Part shown: piece by piece, positions 1-5,082 of the stretch | Numbering within the stretch: position 1 is the stretch's first letter | Layout of the letters: each line of letters opens with the position of its first letter | Assembly: GCA_030148045.1 (NCBI GenBank) | Contig: JASBUE010000148.1 | Coordinates: 1 to 5,243, forward strand | Length of the DNA stretch: 5,243 nucleotides | Origin: Candidatus Tenderia sp. | GTDB taxonomy: Bacteria > Pseudomonadota > Gammaproteobacteria > Tenderiales > Tenderiaceae | Reading direction: 5' to 3' | The notes under the pieces: generated by a model | The model's database searches: none | The model's input: the letters and a program-made list of their open reading frames with translations, nothing else | Told to the model about the DNA's origin: nothing | Made by a program: the position numbers and the translations under genes

Positions 1-228
1 AACACAACTAAGGGTAGGGCGGATACAGACTTAGCGGGCCGCTGGAGGTTCGATGAAACGCAGTTCAGGAGACCGGTCACACCCGCACATAACATGAAGG
101 GGCCATACAAGCCCGGGGGTCAGCGGGAGGATTTTATCAAATACATTTGCGCGCGCCTGAGCTTGGCTTCGCGCTCTCGCTCCACCTTGAGCAGATACTG
201 GACGAATTCACGTTCATTGGCAAAATAA
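1..228 (+). other. Open frame without a start, reaching the left edge; coding status unclear
   Basis: Reading from base 1 in frame 1 there are 75 sense codons before a TAA at 226-228, so a gene cut by the left edge could end here. The only ATG inside (94-96) has no convincing ribosome site. The minus strand is also open here: an ATG at 95-93 reads to the edge without a stop, and another minus frame runs from about 207 to a TAA at 33-31. I recognise none of these products. The right half overlaps the better-supported minus-strand small gene at 120-290, which argues against this frame being real there. It may be the tail of a truncated gene, a decayed fragment or chance. Confidence 0.15.
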
Positions 229-290
229 CGCTGCTCTCCCTTCAGATTGTCTGCACGGGCTATTTTGCGTTCCATCCTGTCACACGCCAC
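120..290 (-). CDS. Small basic helical protein of unknown function (56 aa, GTG start)
   Basis: I do not recognise the product. The frame is open further upstream to 377, but I chose the GTG at 290-288. It is preceded by AAGGAG with a 6-base spacer, whereas the upstream ATGs (371 and 326) have no ribosome site, and the ATG at 326 lies only a few bases beyond the predicted transcription start. From this GTG the protein has 56 residues, 15 of them Lys/Arg and 9 Asp/Glu, so it is basic. Residues 24-54 are rich in E, K, R, L, A and Q and look like one long amphipathic helix. There is no signal peptide, membrane segment or Cys/His metal motif (one Cys, residue 3). It stands alone, separated from nadC by about 290 bases of AT-rich DNA, and has its own promoter. 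It could be a small regulator, an antitoxin-like protein, or the start of a longer gene broken by a frameshift, since another minus frame stays open to 31. Support for a gene is good; function is unknown. Confidence 0.5.
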   Translation of the reverse strand: MACDRMERKIARADNLKGEQRYFANEREFVQYLLKVEREREAKLRRAQMYLIKSSR

Positions 291-296
291 GAGGCA

Positions 297-302
297 CTCC
301 TT
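297..302 (-). promoter_or_regulatory. Ribosome binding site AAGGAG of the small gene
   Basis: The minus strand reads AAGGAG, a near-complete Shine-Dalgarno core, followed by six bases and then GTG at 290-288. It decides the start of the small gene against the upstream ATGs in the same frame, which lack such a site. Confidence 0.55.
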
Positions 303-324
303 GTCTTGCACATATTTGTTAAAC

Positions 325-339
325 ATTTGTATAACAAAT
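325..339. promoter_or_regulatory. Inverted repeat over the -10 region, possible operator
   Basis: The + strand shows ATTTGT, a three-base spacer ATA, then ACAAAT: a perfect 6-bp inverted repeat. It overlaps the end of the predicted -10 hexamer (338-343) and covers the expected transcription start of the small gene. A further ATTTGT lies at 314-319, 11 bp from the first half, so the sites face the same side of the helix. A repressor or autoregulator site is an inference from position; the AT-rich setting makes chance repeats more likely. Confidence 0.25.
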
Positions 340-366
340 AATAGCGGGCTTCGATTACTCTGGCAA
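338..366 (-). promoter_or_regulatory. Sigma70-type promoter for the small gene
   Basis: On the minus strand TTGCCA (366-361) matches the -35 consensus TTGACA at 5 of 6 positions. After a 17-base spacer, TATTAT (343-338) matches TATAAT at 5 of 6. Transcription would begin near 331-330, giving a leader of about 40 bases that contains the AAGGAG site. Hexamers and ideal spacing are seen directly; activity is inferred. Confidence 0.5.
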
Positions 367-523
367 GTCATAGACAAATATTTTTGCCCGTCACAAAAAC
401 ATGTAGCACAAAAATATCTTTAAATAACACGACCTTACGCTAAGAATAGACCAAGACCGCTGACAACACCAGCCTTTAGCACACACACGGAATCTCTTTC
501 ATTTGTATCGGCGTCGCCAGGAG
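367..523. other. AT-rich intergenic stretch, no gene seen
   Basis: All frames are broken by stops and I see no RNA gene. Small-scale structure includes AAATATTT (376-383), two CACAAAAA copies 15 bases apart (392-399 and 407-414), a short CTTA-CGC-TAAG inverted repeat (434-444), and extra ATTTGT-type motifs at 374-379 and 501-506. Together with 291-366 this forms the roughly 290-base gap between nadC and the small gene. It probably holds the upstream control region of the small gene. Confidence 0.4.
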
Positions 524-577
524 CCTGTCGGGTTTAGGGAATCGCCGCCGCGGTAGATTATCCCTAAACCCGACAGG
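524..577. repeat. Perfect 17-bp inverted repeat (REP-like palindrome) behind nadC
   Basis: Arms at 524-540 (starting CCTGTCGGG) and 561-577 are exact reverse complements over 17 bp, around a 20-base loop that contains the palindrome CCGCGG (548-553). The element begins five bases beyond the nadC stop, so a very stable hairpin would form at the 3' end of the operon transcript. No T-run follows on either strand, so it is not a standard intrinsic terminator. The GTCGGGTT / AACCCGAC core resembles dispersed palindromic elements that I recall from many Beta- and Gammaproteobacteria. It may work as a transcript 3'-end stabiliser or attenuator, or be a REP/MITE-like insertion. The repeat itself is certain; its role is inferred. 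Confidence 0.85.
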
Positions 578-582
578 TCGCT

Positions 583-1410
583 CTAGAGAAACCGCAGGGA
601 CAAATCCACGGCACGCAAGTGCTTGGTCAGGGCGCCGGTGGAGATATAGTCGACACCGGTTTTCGCCAGCGGACGCAGCTCCTCCAGCGAGACATTGCCG
701 GAGACCTCCAGCTTGGCCCGCCCGGCATTGATGGCCACCGCTTCGCAGATCCGTGCCAGGGAGAAATTATCGAGCATGATGATGTCGGCGCCTGCGGCCA
801 GGGCCTCACGCAGTTCAGCCAGGCTTTCCACCTCCACCTCCACCGGCCTGCCCTGGGAGAAGGGGCGCACCCCGGTCACCGCAGCGGTGATGGAACCGGC
901 GGCGAGGATATGGTTCTCCTTGATCAACACCCCGTCGTAGAGACCGTGACGATGGTTGTGGCAACCGCCGCAGCGCACTGCGTATTTTTGCGCCTGGCGC
1001 AGGCCGGGGATAGTCTTGCGCGTATCCAGGATTTTGACAGCCAGCCCGGCCACCGCATCGGCATAGCGGCGCGCCTCGGTGGCGGTGCCCGACAGGCTCT
1101 GCAGAAAATTGAGGGCGGTGCGCTCGCCGGTGAGCAGGGCGCGGGCGCTGCCGCGCAGGCGCAGCAGAACCTGCTCAGGCTCGACCCGCTGCCCCTCCTG
1201 CACCAGCCATTCGGCCTCCACCCGGGTGTCGAGCTGGCGGAATACCTCGTCCACCCAGGGACGGCCGCAGATCACCGCCGCCTCGCGGCTGACGACCCGG
1301 GCCCGGGCCTCCGCCTCCACCGGAATCAGGGCGGCGCTCAGATCGCCACTGCCGATATCCTCGGCCAGTGCCGCGCGCACGTTTTCCGTGACGATTTTTG
1401 CTAAATCCAT
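583..1410 (-). CDS. nadC: Nicotinate-nucleotide pyrophosphorylase (quinolinate phosphoribosyltransferase)
   Basis: NadC converts quinolinate and PRPP into nicotinate mononucleotide, CO2 and pyrophosphate, the third step of de novo NAD synthesis, in the cytoplasm. The 275 residues are normal for the family. The N-terminal domain opens with a variant of the usual EDxGxGD stretch (EDIGSGD, 18-23 region) and carries TGERTALN (94-101, phosphoribosyl-binding Arg97). The barrel follows with LDTRKT (128-133, Lys132), the GGCHNHRHGL stretch (148-157), IKENH (163-167, Lys164), the acidic strand VEVES (192-196, Glu195), MLDN (212-215, Asp214) and a C-terminal SGNVSL and STGALT pair that closes the phosphate site. 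All expected active-site residues are present. I start at ATG 1410; the frame is open further but would run into hda. It begins 7 bases after the hda stop and is the last gene of the operon. Hda is an unusual neighbour for nadC. Confidence 0.97.
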   Translation of the reverse strand: MDLAKIVTENVRAALAEDIGSGDLSAALIPVEAEARARVVSREAAVICGRPWVDEVFRQLDTRVEAEWLVQEGQRVEPEQVLLRLRGSARALLTGERTALNFLQSLSGTATEARRYADAVAGLAVKILDTRKTIPGLRQAQKYAVRCGGCHNHRHGLYDGVLIKENHILAAGSITAAVTGVRPFSQGRPVEVEVESLAELREALAAGADIIMLDNFSLARICEAVAINAGRAKLEVSGNVSLEELRPLAKTGVDYISTGALTKHLRAVDLSLRFL

Positions 1411-1417
1411 GTTGCAT

Positions 1418-2137
1418 TCACTCCCGCGCGGACTCGATGACCTGTTTGACGAAGGGGACGGTGAGGCGGCGCTGCTCGGCCAGGGAAGCCCGATCGAGGT
1501 GTTCCAGCAGCTCGAACAGAGCGGCGCTCTGACGCCGGTAGTGGCGCAACAGATAGGCGGCCACCTCGTCTGGCAATTCAAAACCGCGGCTGTCGGCACG
1601 CTGTTGCAGCGCCTGCAGCTTCTCTTCGTCTGTCATGGCCTGCAGTTGGTACACCAATCCCCAGCTCAAGCGCGACTGCAGGTCGGGCAGAGCCAGGTCG
1701 AGCTCGGCCAGGGGCCGGCGCGAGGCAACCAGAAGGGAGCCTTTGCCGCCGTCACGAATACGGTTGTAGAGATCGAACAGGGCCGTCTCCCAGCGCCGCT
1801 CACCGGCCACGGCGTCGATGTCGTCGATAGCCACCACGGCCATCAGCTCCAAGCCCTCGAGCATTTCGGAGGCGAATTGCGCCGCCTCGCGCAGGGGCAG
1901 GTAGACACTGCCCTCACCCCGGTCAGTGGCGGCATGACACGCCGCCTGCAGCAGATGGGTCTTGCCCACCGCCGCCGCTCCCCACAGGAAAATGAAACGC
2001 TCATTTTCATTGGCGGCGACATGGCGCAGACTCTCCACCACCTGCCGGTTGGCGGCGGCGAAATAGTTGTCGAAGCCGGCGCCCCGGCGCAGCCACATGC
2101 TCAACGGCAGTTGTTTTACGGTTTCGGTCGTCCCCAT
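1418..2137 (-). CDS. hda: DnaA regulatory inactivator Hda
   Basis: Hda is a DnaA-related AAA+ protein that binds the DNA-loaded sliding clamp and stimulates ATP hydrolysis by DnaA, limiting replication initiation to once per cycle. The 239 residues match this short, DNA-binding-domain-less form. Near the N-terminus QLPLS (9-13) fits the clamp-binding motif. Then come Walker A GAAAVGKTH (53-61), Walker B VVAIDDID (101-108), sensor I around LLVASRRP (135-142), and box VII DLQSRLSWG (152-160) with the putative arginine finger Arg156. The lid domain with GFELPDEV (185-192) and LDRASL to TVPFVK (214-231) is typical of Hda. The Walker A lysine and threonine are intact; in my recollection E. coli Hda has a degenerate GRSH there. 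The start at 2137 keeps the clamp motif, although the ribosome site is weak. It lies 15 bases after perM. Confidence 0.96.
   Translation of the reverse strand: MGTTETVKQLPLSMWLRRGAGFDNYFAAANRQVVESLRHVAANENERFIFLWGAAAVGKTHLLQAACHAATDRGEGSVYLPLREAAQFASEMLEGLELMAVVAIDDIDAVAGERRWETALFDLYNRIRDGGKGSLLVASRRPLAELDLALPDLQSRLSWGLVYQLQAMTDEEKLQALQQRADSRGFELPDEVAAYLLRHYRRQSAALFELLEHLDRASLAEQRRLTVPFVKQVIESARE
1988..2008. repeat. 8-bp perfect inverted repeat inside hda
   Basis: GAAAATGA (1988-1995) and TCATTTTC (2001-2008) are exact reverse complements around a 5-base loop. They lie just upstream of the Walker A codons and encode residues around NENERF. In the hda message they could form a small AU-rich hairpin. 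This may simply follow from the codons used. Confidence 0.6.
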
Positions 2138-2152
2138 CCACTCAATCCGATC

Positions 2153-3250
2153 TCAACGGTCACGCTCGGCCTCGGCAGCGGGCGCCTGCTCATCGTCGCC
2201 ATACAGCCCGCTGTTGACATAGCGCTCGTGGGCATGGCGCAGCAACACCATGATCACCGCCGCCACCGGCAGGGCCATCAGGATGCCGACAAAACCGAAC
2301 AGCTGGCCGCCGGCAATCACGGCGAAAATCACCGCCACCGGGTGCATGCCGATACGGTCGCCCAGCAGGTAGGGGGTGAACAGGAAGGATTCAAGCATCT
2401 GGCCGACACCGAACACCAGCAGGATATAAATCAGATGAATAAGGTCCTGGAACTGGATCACGGCGGCGATGCCCGCCACCAGCACCCCCAGAATAAAGCC
2501 GAGATAGGGGACGAAACTGACCAGCCCCGCCAGCATACCGATCAGCAAGGCCATCTCCAGTCCCACCAGCCACAGGCCGACGGCGTAGACGCTACCCAGC
2601 GACACCATCACCAGCAACTGGCCGTGCATGAAGACGCCCAGCACCTCGTCGCAGTCCCGCGCCATCCGCAACGCCGTGGATTCGTAGCGACGCGGAATCA
2701 GTTCGCGGATGCGCGCCATCATCACATCCCAATCGCGCAGCAGATAAAAGGTCAACACCGGAATCAGCACCAGGTTGGCCAGCCAACCCAACAGGGCCAG
2801 GCCGGAGCGCGATACCGACCCCATCACCCCGGCGGCAATGCCGCCCACCGACTGCCATTGCTCACGAATGGCCTGTTTCAGGTTGTCCAGGTTCAGGCTC
2901 GGGGCATCGAGGGAGAGTTGCGCCTTCACCCAGGGCAGGGCCGTGCCCTGGAGCCAGTCGATGTAACTGGGTAATTTATTGATAAAGGCCGCCAGCTCCT
3001 GCTGCAGCAGCGGCACGAGAAAAGCGAAGATCATGAACAGCACAATGATCAAACCACTGAAGACCACGACCACCGCGGCGCTGCGCGACAAGCGGCGCAC
3101 CTCCAGCTTGTCCGCCAGCGGATCGCCGAGATAGGCCAGCGCCGCGGCCACCAAAAACGGGGTCAGCACCGGTGCCAGCAGATACAATAACAGCGCGCAC
3201 AGCGCCACGCTGATGAGAATCAGCCATTTTTGTGAATCGGTCAGTGACAT
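2153..3250 (-). CDS. perM: AI-2E family transporter / PerM-like membrane protein
   Basis: This is an inner-membrane protein of the AI-2E transporter family (PerM, TqsA, YdiK). Members have been tied to export of small molecules or ions, but the substrate of the PerM branch is not settled. At 365 residues it has the usual length. Membrane segments are visible at about 9-41, 58-80 (a pair flanking a short loop), 148-172, 205-230, 233-262, 270-290 and 303-338, with a long soluble stretch at 82-147 between the third and fourth. The family's C-terminal core shows FVPYLGFILG (246-255), the conserved PYLLGDRIGMHP stretch (293-304) and GGQLFGFVGIL (314-324). The tail ends in a charged, disordered segment rich in Ala and Glu. 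The start at 3250 lies 8 bases after the preceding stop and has a weak ribosome site. A link between perM and hda is a known conserved neighbourhood in gammaproteobacteria. Confidence 0.9.
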   Translation of the reverse strand: MSLTDSQKWLILISVALCALLLYLLAPVLTPFLVAAALAYLGDPLADKLEVRRLSRSAAVVVVFSGLIIVLFMIFAFLVPLLQQELAAFINKLPSYIDWLQGTALPWVKAQLSLDAPSLNLDNLKQAIREQWQSVGGIAAGVMGSVSRSGLALLGWLANLVLIPVLTFYLLRDWDVMMARIRELIPRRYESTALRMARDCDEVLGVFMHGQLLVMVSLGSVYAVGLWLVGLEMALLIGMLAGLVSFVPYLGFILGVLVAGIAAVIQFQDLIHLIYILLVFGVGQMLESFLFTPYLLGDRIGMHPVAVIFAVIAGGQLFGFVGILMALPVAAVIMVLLRHAHERYVNSGLYGDDEQAPAAEAERDR

Positions 3251-3258
3251 TCTTGCGT

Positions 3259-3825
3259 CTATCTACGTTGTTTTTGTTTGATGCGATAGGCCTTGCGGCC
3301 CCAGGTCCAGACATAATCCAACCCGCTCAGCACCGTGGTCACCGAGACCCCGTACACCAGCCAGGCCAGCAACCCGCCGGGCAGGTGATAAAGGCCGTTA
3401 GATAATACCAGCGCCAGCACCAGGATGATCTGCAGGGCGGTATTGAGTTTGCTGATCCAGGTCGGCGCCATCTCGTAGCGGCCGATGAGCAGGTGAAACG
3501 CCAAGGCACCGAAGACAATGATCAGGTCGCGCCCCAATACCATCATCACCAGCCACAGCGGGATGACCCCGATCCAGGCCAGGCAGATGAAGGCGGTCAC
3601 CAGCAACAATTTGTCGGCCAGCGGATCGAGGATGGAACCAAGGCGGCTGTGCCAGCCGAAATGCTTGGCCAGATAGCCGTCCAGGGCATCGGAGACGCCG
3701 GCGATAAAGAACAGCAGCAGGGCCTCGCTGAAACGCTCCTCCAGCAGCAGATAGGCCACCGGCAGCGCCAGCAGGATGCGGGCGATACTGATCAGGTTGG
3801 GCAGATCTTTGAGGCCTAGGCTCAT
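3259..3825 (-). CDS. CDP-alcohol phosphatidyltransferase family protein (PgsA-like)
   Basis: An inner-membrane enzyme that would move a phosphatidyl group from CDP-diacylglycerol to an alcohol such as glycerol-3-phosphate. The 188 residues and the opening LPNLISIARILL (8-19) resemble phosphatidylglycerophosphate synthase. The family signature D-x2-D-G-x2-A-R-x8-G-x3-D-x3-D appears as Asp46, Asp49, Gly50, Ala53, Gly63, Asp67 and Asp71, with correct spacing, but position 54 is Lys instead of Arg. All four metal-binding aspartates are kept, so it is probably active. Hydrophobic segments follow at about 73-95, 97-115, 127-143 and 150-168, and the tail is strongly basic. The ATG at 3825 overlaps the TGA of the upstream gene as ATGA, and no ribosome site is visible, which suggests translational coupling. 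It may be a second PgsA-type or cardiolipin-synthase-type enzyme; the acceptor alcohol cannot be told from sequence. Confidence 0.88.
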   Translation of the reverse strand: MSLGLKDLPNLISIARILLALPVAYLLLEERFSEALLLFFIAGVSDALDGYLAKHFGWHSRLGSILDPLADKLLLVTAFICLAWIGVIPLWLVMMVLGRDLIIVFGALAFHLLIGRYEMAPTWISKLNTALQIILVLALVLSNGLYHLPGGLLAWLVYGVSVTTVLSGLDYVWTWGRKAYRIKQKQRR

Positions 3826-4940
3826 GGCAACAGTTGGTAGACGAAGGCCCTGGCGGCGCTCAACTCATCCGCCGGAGAAGGGTCTGACCCGACATTCTGC
3901 GCCAGGGTGCCACCCAGCCGGATGGACTGCTCCAGGCCGCGGGCGTCGCCGCGAATCGCCACCCGGAACAACACCTCGTCCGCCCTGACCCGGACCACCT
4001 CCACGGCGGTGACTATATCCAGCGATTCGAGATAATTCATGGCCCGGGCGTAGCCGGTCATGTCACTGACGTTTGTCACCCTAAGCGCGACCGAGTCGGC
4101 GGAGTCGGCGCTGTAAAGCTGGGCATAGCGCCGCGCGATATGATCCGCCGCCCCGTCGATACCGATCGCCAGGGCCTCGCGCTGGCTATTCGCCTCCCCC
4201 TGCCAGTAATCGGAGGGCGTGTTGGAGGCGGCGGCATAATGCAGGCTCCAGCGCGTCTGCCATGTCCCCTCGGCGGTGCGAACCAGCCGTCCGACCAGAA
4301 CCACATCGGCACCATAACGCGCCGAGGCCAGCATCACGTTGTGGTGGAAATCGCCCCAAACATCGGCGAAAGCCAAGCGCCTGCGGTCATCCAGGTCCAA
4401 CAGGGGCAGCAACAGCGGCAGACCGCGCCGGGCGGCCTGTTCATCCAGATGGGATTCCAGCTCCGCCGAGGCCTTGGCGCCCAGCAGATAGCGTGTCTCG
4501 CGGTCTTCGATGGCCAGCCACAGCAATACCTCGGGGCGGGTGCCGCCCCACAACGGCACATTGGCCTCGATCAGGGCCTGGGTGATGGCCCGGCCGTCAA
4601 AACGCGCCACCAGCAGGCGCTTGTAGCCCTCTTCCAGCAGGGCCTGATTGGCGGACGGCAGCTCCTGGTACTGAAACTGCTGCACCAGCGCGACGGCATT
4701 GCGCATCAATCCGGACAGTTCAGGCCGTTCGGGCACGCCGCGATCGCCGCTCAGCTTCACCACCACCTGGGCCAGGGCGGCGGGATAAACCTCCAGACGC
4801 TCATCGCGGCTCTGGCTCTTTACCGGCACTTTGGCCTGGTACAGCCCTTCGATCTGCGCCGCCTCGGCAAGCGGCAAACACAGCAGCGCCAGCCAGGCAA
4901 GCAGCGGCCCGGCGCACCGTTTAATTGGGTAATTGGCCAA
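3822..4940 (-). CDS. DUF2066 domain-containing secreted protein
   Basis: A protein of unknown function exported to the periplasm or outer envelope. Residues 1-28 form a clear Sec signal peptide: Lys7-Arg8, a hydrophobic core at 11-24, and a signal peptidase I type AEA-A site before Gln29. The mature part shows features I associate with DUF2066: a start VPVKSQSRDER (38-48) with VVKLSG (60-65), the segment WGGTRPEVLLWLA (131-143), and ARYGADVVLVGRL (207-219) followed by a Trp-rich stretch (228-246). There is no second membrane segment and no lipobox (Cys21 lies in the core). The only possible start is the TTG at 4940, because an in-frame TGA sits two codons upstream; GGAG precedes the TTG by 6 bases. 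It is the first gene of the operon and divergent from purM, an arrangement I recall from other gammaproteobacteria. Family call is from pattern recognition. Confidence 0.85.
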   Translation of the reverse strand: MANYPIKRCAGPLLAWLALLCLPLAEAAQIEGLYQAKVPVKSQSRDERLEVYPAALAQVVVKLSGDRGVPERPELSGLMRNAVALVQQFQYQELPSANQALLEEGYKRLLVARFDGRAITQALIEANVPLWGGTRPEVLLWLAIEDRETRYLLGAKASAELESHLDEQAARRGLPLLLPLLDLDDRRRLAFADVWGDFHHNVMLASARYGADVVLVGRLVRTAEGTWQTRWSLHYAAASNTPSDYWQGEANSQREALAIGIDGAADHIARRYAQLYSADSADSVALRVTNVSDMTGYARAMNYLESLDIVTAVEVVRVRADEVLFRVAIRGDARGLEQSIRLGGTLAQNVGSDPSPADELSAARAFVYQLLP

Positions 4941-5082
4941 ATTTCACTCCATTACACGACCGCCGCCGCGCCGGCGTGGGGCGGGCGCGGCAAAATTTCC
5001 AAGTCGCTGTTCCCGACAAGATCATTTAAAATAATACACTTTCTTGCAGTCATCCGACATTTTGAAAGAGCGAATCACGTCT
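4941..5082. promoter_or_regulatory. Divergent intergenic region between the DUF2066 operon and purM
   Basis: This stretch must hold promoters for both directions. Its left half (4959-4990) is almost pure G+C and contains the palindrome CGCCGGCG (4969-4976). Its right half (5016-5045) is AT-rich. TAAAAT at 5027-5032 matches the -10 consensus at 5 of 6 on the + strand for purM, but I find no good -35 at proper spacing. On the minus strand no convincing pair is seen either. No PurR-type box is visible. The purM start also lacks a well-placed ribosome site. Confidence 0.35.
4947..4950 (-). promoter_or_regulatory. Ribosome binding site GGAG selecting the TTG start of the DUF2066 gene
   Basis: GGAG on the minus strand is followed by TGAAAT and then TTG at 4940-4938. 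The site lies inside a two-codon mini-frame, ATG GAG TGA (4952-4944), in the same reading frame as the gene. The TGA rules out every upstream start, so TTG is the first usable codon. Confidence 0.6.

Larger units (their letters stand above)
583..4940 (-). other. Predicted five-gene operon: DUF2066 - CDP-alcohol transferase - perM - hda - nadC
   Basis: All five genes share the minus strand, with junctions of a 4-base ATGA overlap, 8, 15 and 7 bases. No hairpin with a T-run lies between them. Several internal starts have weak ribosome sites (the phosphatidyltransferase, perM, hda), which fits translational coupling. Transcription would start in the intergenic region shared with purM (4941-5082) and reach the palindrome at 524-577. 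This is inferred from spacing and orientation. Confidence 0.7.

Noticed and set aside
40..75. tRNA T-arm-like GGTTCGAT
   Set aside because: The flanking bases do not pair as a T-stem and no acceptor, D or anticodon arm can be placed around it.
147..341. 64-codon + strand frame over the small gene
   Set aside because: No ribosome site before its ATG and no promoter; it is the complement of the small gene, which has both signals.
291..377. Upstream ATG/TTG starts for the small protein (377, 371, 326)
   Set aside because: They lie upstream of, or right at, the predicted transcription start and lack a ribosome site, while the GTG at 290 has an ideal one.
524..577. Standard intrinsic terminator
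   Set aside because: The stem is strong, but no T-run follows on either strand and the loop is 20 bases.
1411..1599. N-terminal extension of the nadC frame
   Set aside because: The open frame continues upstream but lies inside hda, and the extra residues (rich in Ser, Pro, Cys) are not NadC-like. The ATG at 1410 gives the proper family N-terminus.
1079..2974. Very long + strand open frame (631 codons) opposite perM, hda and nadC
   Set aside because: It is a shadow of three well-identified genes in GC-rich DNA. The product is dominated by His, Gln, Gly and Arg, has no recognisable domain, and crosses gene borders on the other strand.
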